A stretch of DNA of 5,105 nt from Clostridia bacterium (lineage in GTDB: Bacteria; Bacillota_A; Clostridia; Oscillospirales; CAG-272): NCBI GenBank assembly GCA_017457545.1, contig JAFTHF010000104.1, positions 1-5,105 on the forward strand, given 5' to 3'. Of this stretch, positions 1-5,105 are shown in pieces. How positions within the stretch are numbered: the first letter of the stretch is position 1; each line of letters opens with the position of its first letter. The notes beneath the pieces were generated by a model that was given only the letters and a program-made list of their open reading frames with translations, had not been told where the DNA came from and did no database searches. The position numbers and the translations under genes are program-made.

Positions 1-1523
1 AACGGGGTGGAGGGGAAGAACTGTCCGTATGCTGTATGGTGTCTTTGGTTATAGCCCACACCTTGAATTCTGCTTGAATCAAGAGTATTCATACCAAGCA
101 GATTATCTGCAATAGACTGGGCATATTCCATATAGCTGCTATCGTTTACAAGCTTGGAGCCTCTTGCAAGGAAAATACCAAGATAACAAGCAAAGCTTGG
201 CTCAAAGGTCTGTGTATCGGAATAGAAATATCTGCCGTAGCTCTTTACATTTCGCATACACTCCTTGCGAGTTTTGTTTTCGTGACCCACGAGCACATCC
301 ATTTCGGTATCAAGATAGGGGATTTCCACGTTTCTCCACACTGATTTGTCTGCATAAGCGCAAATTTCCTTGAGGGCGTGGATGATTTTGTTCTTCAATC
401 CGTCAAAATCGTCAAGCACCTCATAGGCGTCACAAAGTGAAAGAATTCCGCTCATAAGCCATGTATAGCTACATGAACCGCTGACAGTTCTTTCGGGGTT
501 ATCCTTGCGAAGAAGTATAAATCCGTTATCAAGGCTTTCTATAAGAGAAGAAATAAGCGTTTTAACGCGCTCAAGGTAGAAATTATCCCTTGTGGCGCGG
601 TAAAGGTCACAGCATGCGCTTATCTGATATGCTATATCCGAGGTGGAGCCCTTCCTGCATTGATCATAGAAAAAGTCGGGATCCATGCCCATTGGATATT
701 TGTCAGGGTGCTTGTAAATGCCCTCAGGACGAAGAGGCCCTGTCAGAAAATTGTAGGAACGTATTGAAATTTCTAAGCATTTTTTAGCAAAATCCGTATC
801 CGTCTCCTTAAAATACATATACCCGAGGGCAAGAATTGATGTTACATTCCATTGGGCAGAGGATGGGGCAGGGGACTCATAAAAGGTGCGCCCCTCCCAA
901 CCAAAGGGCTCATTTAAGGTGTTATACATTGCCCCGTTTTGTTGAATAGTCTTTACATAGTATTCAAGCGCCCAACGCACCTCGTCGGCAACAAGGATTT
1001 TACCCCATTCGCTTTTGTCCTTCATAGCGAAGCGAAGCATAGAAAGTACTCCTATAGACACTCCTCCCGGAGATTTTCTAAGGTCGCAGGATTGGTGATA
1101 GCCGCCGCTTAAGTCGATATGCTCACCCGTTTCCTTGATAAAACCGTCATCTGTGTGACAGCAGCCGTTCCAGCCGAGAGGATGGCCGCAGCGCTGATAG
1201 GTGAAGTAGCCAAGCATAATTCTCTTGCAAATATCATAGGCTCCGTCATAAATTACAAACTGACGGCTTCGGTATCCGCCTGCTAAAATATAATAGTCGC
1301 CCTTTTTTGTAAGGGAAGAAAAATCACCAACGTAGTATGTATGTCCGTCCTCATATACAGGGGTCATTTCCCCCTCATAAACGGTTATATCCTTAACATC
1401 GTAGGTATTCACAACGGAAAAAGTATTTGAATCAGCTTTATTATCTGTAAGAATAAATCTTTTTGCTCCGTTTTCAAGGAAGCCTCTGTGATTTACTCTT
1501 ATGGCATTCTGAAATTCAGGCAT
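1..1523 (-). CDS. Glycoside hydrolase family 9-like enzyme, cytoplasmic, 3' end beyond the window
   Basis: The minus strand is open without a stop from ATG at 1523-1521 to the left edge (507 codons). Residues about 8-92 (starting IRVNHRGF) resemble the Ig-like N-terminal domain found before many GH9 catalytic domains. From about residue 100 the GH9 (alpha/alpha)6-barrel features appear in order: YFTYQRCG (106-113), CHTDDG (122-127), GGYHQSCD (140-147), and near the edge GVGYNQRHHTA (488-498), which corresponds to the late GH9 segment rich in substrate-binding His. The family hydrolyses beta-glycans such as cellulose or cellodextrins by inversion. The usual HDAGD reads HQSCD here: the second Asp (D147, catalytic-base position) is kept but the first is Gln144. 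The catalytic Glu expected near the C-terminus lies outside the window. There is no signal peptide, so it probably acts inside the cell on imported oligosaccharides. The start is supported by AGGAG seven bases upstream. Family call is firm; substrate is unknown. Confidence 0.88.
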   Translation of the reverse strand, partial: MPEFQNAIRVNHRGFLENGAKRFILTDNKADSNTFSVVNTYDVKDITVYEGEMTPVYEDGHTYYVGDFSSLTKKGDYYILAGGYRSRQFVIYDGAYDICKRIMLGYFTYQRCGHPLGWNGCCHTDDGFIKETGEHIDLSGGYHQSCDLRKSPGGVSIGVLSMLRFAMKDKSEWGKILVADEVRWALEYYVKTIQQNGAMYNTLNEPFGWEGRTFYESPAPSSAQWNVTSILALGYMYFKETDTDFAKKCLEISIRSYNFLTGPLRPEGIYKHPDKYPMGMDPDFFYDQCRKGSTSDIAYQISACCDLYRATRDNFYLERVKTLISSLIESLDNGFILLRKDNPERTVSGSCSYTWLMSGILSLCDAYEVLDDFDGLKNKIIHALKEICAYADKSVWRNVEIPYLDTEMDVLVGHENKTRKECMRNVKSYGRYFYSDTQTFEPSFACYLGIFLARGSKLVNDSSYMEYAQSIADNLLGMNTLDSSRIQGVGYNQRHHTAYGQFFPSTP

Positions 1524-1530
1524 AGCAAAT

Positions 1531-1535
1531 CTCCT
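1531..1535 (-). promoter_or_regulatory. Ribosome binding site of the GH9-like gene
   Basis: Read on the minus strand this is AGGAG, seven bases before the ATG at 1523. It fixes the start codon of the GH9-like gene and is consistent with a protein lacking a signal peptide. Confidence 0.8.
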
Positions 1536-1552
1536 ATCTGTTTTCTGTGTTT

Positions 1553-1582
1553 AATAGACCATAAAGAGCCACCCCGTGTCAA
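1553..1582 (-). promoter_or_regulatory. Leftward promoter for the GH9-like gene
   Basis: On the minus strand a perfect -35 box TTGACA (1582-1577) is followed after 18 bases by TCTATT (1558-1553), a 4-of-6 match to the -10 consensus. TATG with a one-base gap precedes the -10 box, matching the TRTG extension common in Gram-positive promoters. Transcription should start near 1546, giving a leader of roughly 20 bases. The -10 call is the weaker part, but it is supported by the same arrangement in the opposite promoter of this region. Confidence 0.6.
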
Positions 1583-1631
1583 TAATCGGGGCAAACTTAG
1601 GCGAAATACTTGATATGGCGTATTCTTTATG
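1560..1631. repeat. Mirrored 8-bp element CATAAAGA / TCTTTATG in the two divergent promoters
   Basis: CATAAAGA (1560-1567) and its exact reverse complement TCTTTATG (1624-1631) lie 56 bases apart. In its own direction of transcription each copy reads TCTTTATG and ends exactly one base before the proposed -10 box; AAA follows both -10 boxes. The TATG part is explained by the extended -10 (TRTG) motif, but the shared TCTT is not. It may be part of a common regulator site or simply a similar promoter core. Confidence 0.45.
1572..1591. promoter_or_regulatory. Inverted repeat CCCCG-N10-CGGGG over the leftward -35 box, possible operator
   Basis: CCCCG (1572-1576) and CGGGG (1587-1591) are perfect inverted arms with ten bases between them, and these ten contain the TTGACA -35 box of the GH9-like promoter. 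The GC-rich arms stand out in an AT-rich intergenic region. A dimeric regulator bound here would cover the -35 box. No T-run follows on either strand, so a terminator is unlikely. No regulator gene lies in the window, so the binding protein is unknown. Confidence 0.4.
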
Positions 1632-1638
1632 TTAAAAT
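1610..1638 (+). promoter_or_regulatory. Rightward promoter for the GH78-like operon
   Basis: The -35 box TTGATA (1610-1615, 5 of 6) and -10 box TAAAAT (1633-1638, 5 of 6) are separated by the ideal 17 bases, with TATG one base before the -10 box as an extended -10 element. Transcription should start near 1645, about 23 bases before the start codon. With 1-2 base gaps downstream, this promoter most likely drives the three genes up to 4235. Confidence 0.7.
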
Positions 1639-1654
1639 AAAGTAAATAGTTAAA

Positions 1655-1661
1655 AGGAAGG
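1655..1661 (+). promoter_or_regulatory. Ribosome binding site of the GH78-like gene
   Basis: AGGAAGG lies six bases before the ATG at 1668 and supports that start. No earlier in-frame start is needed, because the promoter is immediately upstream. Confidence 0.7.
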
Positions 1662-1667
1662 CACAGT

Positions 1668-3062
1668 ATGACAGAATATATTTTTCCTAAGATAATAAAG
1701 GATAGCTTTAAGGTAGAAGGCTGCCATAATCTTATAAAAAAACAGCCAATGCAGATTGGCCTTGCAGAAAGAGAAACTGCCGCCTTTTCAGACGGTGGAT
1801 ATGTAATCCTTGACTACGGAAAAGAGATGAACGGTGGCATACGTATACTGACTTTCCTTGCAGAGAATGTAAAAATAAGAATTCGCTTCGGCGAAAGCCT
1901 TACAGAATGCTGCTCCGATATTGGTGGACATAAGAATGCGACAAACGACCACGCAAACAGAGATTTTTACACTAATTTGCAAAATTACTCCGACATGGTA
2001 TTCGGTAACACGGGCTTTCGCTTTGTCCGTATTGATTTTTACGGAGATGCTACGCTAAAAAGCGTAATTGCCGTAAATCATATTCTGAAAAAGAAGTCAA
2101 TTTATGAATATTCGGGCGATGACGTGGCTGTAAAAGAGATTTTCAAGGCTGCAAAGCGCACAATTGACCTTTGTGCAGGACAGGATTACCTTTGGGACGG
2201 AGTAAAGCGTGACCGTCTTGTGTGGATTGGGGACAGTCATCCCGAAATGCTTGCCCTTACTGCCCTTTACGGCAAATCAAAGGTGCTGGAGCGCTCCCTT
2301 GACTTTATTAAAAACCAAACTCCTCTGCCCTATTGGATGAATAATATGCCTATGTACTCTATGTGGTGGATTATTATTCTTGCAGACTACTATGAAAAAA
2401 CGGGAAACAGAGCCTTTGTAAACAGGCAGATAGACTACCTTAAGGGCTTGGTTAAGCAAATATCCGACCACGTAGCTGAAAACGGTGACCTTAAGTACTC
2501 GTTTTTATTTGTGGACTGGCCTACAAGCAATCAGCCCGATGAGGAAAACGGTGTTCGTGCCATTAATATAATCGCTATGCAAAAGGCAATAAATCTCTTA
2601 TCCCTTTACGGAAAGGATATTTTCTTAGCACAGGACGTATTAAGGCGATTGCTCCTTAAGAAAATTGAGGTTAAATGCAGTAAGCAGGTGGCAGGGCTTA
2701 AGTACTTCGCTGTTGGACTTGATGAAAGTGACAAGGCGCTTCTTGTAAACGGTGGCGCAAAGGGTATGTCCACCTTTATGAGCTACTATATTTTAAAGGC
2801 TGTTGCCTCCTTTGACAGGGAATGTGCCATAAATATGATGAAGGAATATTACGGCGCAATGCTTGATAAGGGTGCAACCACCTTCTTTGAGGATTTTGAT
2901 ATGGATTGGGCAGTTAATTCCTGCCGTATTGACGAATTCCCAAAGGAAAATGAAAGAGATATCCACGGTGACTTTGGCGCTTACTGCTATAAGGGCTTTC
3001 GCCATAGCCTTTGTCACGGCTGGAGCGCAGGTGTTATTCAGTTTATAAAAGAGGAGCTTTAA
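1668..3062 (+). CDS. Compact GH78 (alpha-L-rhamnosidase)-like glycoside hydrolase
   Basis: This 464-residue protein belongs to the six-hairpin glycosidase group around GH78, which removes terminal alpha-L-rhamnose from plant or bacterial glycans. Residues about 44-125 (from GYVILDYGKEMNGGIR to GFRFVRID) look like the concanavalin-like beta-sandwich that precedes the barrel in GH78. The (alpha/alpha)6 barrel follows: DGVKRDRLVWIGD (177-189) aligns with the family's DCPQRERLGWTGD active-site segment, FVDWP is at 281-285, GATTFFEDFD (402-411) carries E408 at the position of the catalytic base, and HGWSAG (450-455) is a typical late motif. The general-acid Glu of the first segment is Asp182 here. 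It is about half the length of many GH78 enzymes: it lacks the extra N-terminal domains and ends ten residues after HGWSAG, so the usual C-terminal beta domain is missing. There is no signal peptide, so it is likely cytoplasmic. It is first in a tight operon, divergent from a GH9-like gene. Rhamnosidase activity is plausible but unproven. Confidence 0.85.
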   Translation: MTEYIFPKIIKDSFKVEGCHNLIKKQPMQIGLAERETAAFSDGGYVILDYGKEMNGGIRILTFLAENVKIRIRFGESLTECCSDIGGHKNATNDHANRDFYTNLQNYSDMVFGNTGFRFVRIDFYGDATLKSVIAVNHILKKKSIYEYSGDDVAVKEIFKAAKRTIDLCAGQDYLWDGVKRDRLVWIGDSHPEMLALTALYGKSKVLERSLDFIKNQTPLPYWMNNMPMYSMWWIIILADYYEKTGNRAFVNRQIDYLKGLVKQISDHVAENGDLKYSFLFVDWPTSNQPDEENGVRAINIIAMQKAINLLSLYGKDIFLAQDVLRRLLLKKIEVKCSKQVAGLKYFAVGLDESDKALLVNGGAKGMSTFMSYYILKAVASFDRECAINMMKEYYGAMLDKGATTFFEDFDMDWAVNSCRIDEFPKENERDIHGDFGAYCYKGFRHSLCHGWSAGVIQFIKEEL

Positions 3063-3063
3063 T

Positions 3064-3519
3064 ATGCTTTGGTTAAGACGTACTTACGAAACGTCAAAAG
3101 ATATAGATGAGGTTTACGGGCTTATGTGCAAGTACACTGAGCCTAATAAATACCGTGTGCAGATGTACAGCGAGGCGCTGTTTATCGGCACGGTAAGTAA
3201 AGCTCGCTTTAAGGCTATTCCGAATAAGCTTTTTGCCAAAAGCAGACACGGCGCAAGCGTAACTGTCAGCGGAAGGCTGAAAAAAACGGATACGGGTACA
3301 AAAATTGTAGCATGGGCACGTCCCTCGCTTATCTATCAGCTGCTGTTTTTTGTTCTTTATCTTGCGTCCCTTTCTGCCCTTCTTATAGGCGGAGCAAAAG
3401 GAATTATCACTTTTTTGTGCCTTGTCACAGGAATAACTGCTGTTTTATTTGCACTGTTTTTTATCCCTGTAAGAAACGGACTTAAGGACGTACAAACGGT
3501 GCTTGACAAAAGGAGATAA
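3064..3519 (+). CDS. Uncharacterised small protein with two membrane segments
   Basis: I do not recognise a named family for this 151-residue protein. It starts one base after the preceding stop; GAGGAG at 3051-3056, inside the end of the upstream gene, is its ribosome binding site, so the two genes are probably translationally coupled. Residues 1-88 are soluble, basic and predicted beta-rich, containing segments such as YRVQMYSEALFIG (30-42) and ASVTVSGRLKKTDTGTKI (64-81). Two hydrophobic segments follow at about 90-108 and 114-134, then a short charged tail. The pattern of a beta-rich domain with a conserved-looking Gly-Thr-Lys-Ile stretch, then Arg-Pro and two helices, recalls small hypothetical membrane proteins of Firmicutes, but that is only an impression. 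The domain probably faces the cytoplasm, given no signal peptide and many Lys/Arg. Its role beside a glycosidase and a phosphoesterase is unknown. Confidence 0.75.
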   Translation: MLWLRRTYETSKDIDEVYGLMCKYTEPNKYRVQMYSEALFIGTVSKARFKAIPNKLFAKSRHGASVTVSGRLKKTDTGTKIVAWARPSLIYQLLFFVLYLASLSALLIGGAKGIITFLCLVTGITAVLFALFFIPVRNGLKDVQTVLDKRR

Positions 3520-3521
3520 AA

Positions 3522-4235
3522 ATGAAAATCGGTCTTTTTACAGATTGCCATTATAACAAGGCTGAATTAATCGGCCACAAGAGATGCTCTGCCGACTCAT
3601 ACAACAAGGTTAAGGCATCTATGGACGCCTTTAAGGAAAATAACGTAGATATTTGCTTCTGCTTAGGCGATATTACCGACCACGTTAATGGAGATACAAA
3701 AAGCGATATTATAGAAAACTATAAATATATGCTCTCTCTTATTAATTCCTACGGTATTCCCTTCTACCTTGTACCGGGCAATCACGACTATTTAATGACA
3801 ACAGGTGAGGAAATCGAAGAGCTTTTAGGTAAAAAGCTGCCACCCTGTGTAGTTAAAACAGAAAAATATAATATTATTCTTCTTGATGCCAACTATCGCT
3901 CCAACATGGAAAGATTTGATGTAGCAGGGGTTGAATGGACAGATTCCAACCTACCACCATATCAAGTGGAATTTTTAAAAAAGGAGCTTGACTCCTCCTC
4001 TAAGGAATGTATTGTTATGGTTCACGAAAACCTTGACCCAAATATTCATAATAGCCACGTTATTAAAAATGCAGATGAGATACGTAAAATTATCAAGGAC
4101 TCGGGCAAGGTGAAAATGGTGCTTCAGGGTCACTTTCACGACGGCGCTTACTGTGTAATTGACGGTATTCCCTATATTACTCTGCCCGCTATGTGTGAGC
4201 ATACTGAGGGATATTATAAAATAATTGAAATATAG
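3522..4235 (+). CDS. Calcineurin-like metallophosphoesterase
   Basis: This 237-residue protein carries the full set of metal-binding motifs of the calcineurin-like phosphoesterase superfamily in the right order: D8-x-H10 (TDCH), GD (49-50, then ITDH), GNHD (86-89), His168 (VMVHEN) and GHFH (203-206). Such enzymes bind two divalent metals and cleave phosphate mono- or diesters. The opening FTDCHYNKAE, the following region leading to AFKENNVDICFCLGD, and the length fit the cyclic-nucleotide phosphodiesterase and Mn-dependent ADP-ribose/CDP-alcohol pyrophosphatase-like branch, but the substrate cannot be decided. There is no signal peptide or membrane helix, so it is cytoplasmic. AGGAG at 3511-3515, overlapping the last codons of the gene before it, sits six bases before the ATG, and only two bases separate the two genes. 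Co-transcription with a glycosidase could mean a role in handling phosphorylated or nucleotide-linked intermediates, which is speculation. The superfamily call is firm. Confidence 0.9.
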   Translation: MKIGLFTDCHYNKAELIGHKRCSADSYNKVKASMDAFKENNVDICFCLGDITDHVNGDTKSDIIENYKYMLSLINSYGIPFYLVPGNHDYLMTTGEEIEELLGKKLPPCVVKTEKYNIILLDANYRSNMERFDVAGVEWTDSNLPPYQVEFLKKELDSSSKECIVMVHENLDPNIHNSHVIKNADEIRKIIKDSGKVKMVLQGHFHDGAYCVIDGIPYITLPAMCEHTEGYYKIIEI

Positions 4236-4238
4236 CTC

Positions 4239-4267
4239 TTGTATTTTAAAGAAAATTGTGGGATAAT
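4239..4267 (+). promoter_or_regulatory. Likely promoter of the NSS transporter gene
   Basis: A weak -35 box TTGTAT (4239-4244, 3 of 6) is followed after 17 bases by GATAAT (4262-4267, 5 of 6), with a full TGTG extension one base before the -10 box. An extended -10 often compensates for a poor -35. Transcription would start near 4274, about 30 bases before the start codon. No convincing terminator separates it from the operon upstream, so some read-through from the phosphoesterase gene is possible. Confidence 0.55.
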
Positions 4268-4292
4268 AAGTAGGTAATTCCCATTTAGCAAA

Positions 4293-4296
4293 AGGA
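4293..4296 (+). promoter_or_regulatory. Ribosome binding site of the NSS transporter gene
   Basis: AGGA in an A-rich stretch lies six bases before the ATG at 4303. It is modest in strength but correctly spaced, and the protein that follows begins exactly where NSS transporters usually begin. Confidence 0.65.
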
Positions 4297-4302
4297 AAAA
4301 TT

Positions 4303-5105
4303 ATGGAAAAAAGAAGCTCTTTTACAGGCAAGCTCGGTTTTGTGCTTGCAGCAGCGGGAAGCGCTGTCGGTCTTGGCAACATATGGAGATTTCCATATCT
4401 TGCGGCTAAGTACGGTGGCGGTATATTTCTGCTTGTATATATTATTCTTGCAGTAACCTTTGGCTTTGCCCTTATGGTTGCTGAAATCGGTCTTGGAAGA
4501 AAAACAGGACTCAGCGCCGTCGGTGCATTTAAAAAGCTTAATGAAAAGTTTGCCTTTATCGGCTACATTAATGCAATTATCCCTATTCTTATTCTGCCCT
4601 ATTACTCTGTAATCGGTGGCTGGGTTATTAAATATCTCGCTGCCTTTATTTCAGGTAACGGCCACAATGCGGCAGGTGACAGCTACTTCGGTGAATTTAT
4701 AAGTGGTACAGCTCAGCCTATTATCTGGTTTGTTATTTTCATTACAGTTACTATGGCAGTTGTGCTTCTCGGTGTGGAAAAGGGTATTGAAAAGGTAAGC
4801 AAGGTTATGATGCCTGTCTTAGTCATCCTTTCCATTTTCATTGCCGTATATGTAATGTTTCTTCCCGGTGCATGGGAGGGCGTTGTATATTACATCAAGC
4901 CGGATTTTGCCAATTTCTCCTTAAAGACGGTTATTGCCGCTATGGGTCAGCTGTTCTACTCTATGTCACTTGCAATGGGTATTATGATTACCTACGGCTC
5001 ATATATGAAAAAGGATGTTAACCTTGAAAAGTCTATTCATCATATAGAGATTTTTGATACAGGCATTGCCTTTCTTGCAGGTCTTATGATTATACCGTCT
5101 GTATT
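4303..5105 (+). CDS. Sodium-dependent NSS (SNF) family amino-acid transporter, 3' end beyond the window
   Basis: The 267 visible codons match the first part of a LeuT-fold neurotransmitter:sodium symporter, an inner-membrane protein that imports amino acids or related amines with Na+. Membrane segments are at about 11-30, 41-62, 86-115, 138-157, 165-187 and 211-234, with a seventh starting near 250. Segment 1 holds the family signature GSAVGLGNIWRFPY (19-32) with its unwound centre; N26 corresponds to the Na+-binding Asn27 of LeuT. E61 matches LeuT Glu62, Y101 matches the substrate-binding Tyr108, and FYSMSLAMG (218-226) is the unwound part of segment 6. There, A224 replaces LeuT Gly258, and S220 replaces LeuT Thr254, a Na1-site ligand. 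Full-length bacterial members have about 440-500 residues and usually 11 or 12 segments, so roughly half is missing. The start is supported by AGGA and by the standard short N-terminus. The substrate cannot be told; aromatic or branched-chain amino acids are common for the family. Confidence 0.93.
   Translation, partial: MEKRSSFTGKLGFVLAAAGSAVGLGNIWRFPYLAAKYGGGIFLLVYIILAVTFGFALMVAEIGLGRKTGLSAVGAFKKLNEKFAFIGYINAIIPILILPYYSVIGGWVIKYLAAFISGNGHNAAGDSYFGEFISGTAQPIIWFVIFITVTMAVVLLGVEKGIEKVSKVMMPVLVILSIFIAVYVMFLPGAWEGVVYYIKPDFANFSLKTVIAAMGQLFYSMSLAMGIMITYGSYMKKDVNLEKSIHHIEIFDTGIAFLAGLMIIPSV

Noticed and set aside
164..787. Two short plus-strand open frames (164-373 and 590-787)
   Set aside because: They lie opposite the long GH9-like frame, have no ribosome binding site, and their translations look like no protein family.
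1572..1591. The CCCCG/CGGGG repeat as a transcription terminator
   Set aside because: The stem is only five pairs with a ten-base loop, there is no T-run after it on either strand, and it lies upstream of both divergent genes where no transcript should end.
2051..2066. Perfect hairpin TACGCT-AAAA-AGCGTA
   Set aside because: It is a six-pair stem inside the GH78-like coding sequence without a T-run; stems of this size arise by chance and nothing suggests a role.
1788..3017. Minus-strand frames at 1788-1982, 2277-2471 and 2793-3017, and a plus-strand frame at 2863-3048
   Set aside because: All overlap the GH78-like gene in other frames and have no independent support.
4259..4283. Inverted TGGGA/TCCCA between the phosphoesterase and transporter genes as a terminator
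   Set aside because: Five pairs with a 15-base loop and no T-run; it also overlaps the proposed extended -10 promoter.
3357..4382. Minus-strand frames at 3357-3551 and 3975-4382
   Set aside because: They are antisense to the small membrane protein, the phosphoesterase and the transporter start, with no family resemblance; the sense frames carry clear motifs or coupled ribosome sites.

Overview
The window looks like a piece of a low-to-moderate GC Firmicutes (Clostridia) chromosome. The signs are AGGAG-type ribosome binding sites, promoters with a TRTG extension upstream of the -10 box, tightly packed genes, and proteins of types common in gut anaerobes. I cannot name the species. I see no tRNA, rRNA, CRISPR array, insertion sequence or phage gene.

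Layout. Positions 1-1523 (minus strand) hold the first 507 codons of a glycoside hydrolase family 9-like enzyme whose 3' end lies off the left edge. Positions 1524-1667 are a divergent control region with one well-formed promoter in each direction, an inverted repeat around the -35 box of the leftward promoter, and a mirrored 8-bp element next to both -10 boxes. Positions 1668-4235 (plus strand) form a tight three-gene operon: a compact GH78 (alpha-L-rhamnosidase)-like hydrolase, a small protein with two membrane segments that I do not recognise, and a calcineurin-like metallophosphoesterase. The gaps between these genes are 1-2 bases. Positions 4236-4302 are a short spacer with a likely promoter. 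It leads into the first 267 codons of a sodium-dependent NSS-family amino-acid transporter that runs off the right edge.

How it may work together. Neither glycosidase has a signal peptide, so both should act in the cytoplasm on oligosaccharides that have already been imported. Their divergent arrangement and similar promoter cores suggest joint control of a small glycan-use locus. Both depart from the usual active-site sequences: the GH9-like enzyme has His-Gln-Ser-Cys-Asp where His-Asp-Ala-Gly-Asp is typical, and the GH78-like enzyme has Asp at the position usually held by the general-acid Glu. Their substrates therefore should not be read directly from the family names. The membrane protein and phosphoesterase are co-transcribed with the GH78-like gene, but their link to sugar use is unknown. 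The transporter is probably a separate unit. I found no strong evidence for an entirely new system; the oddest features are the altered active sites and the mirrored promoter region.
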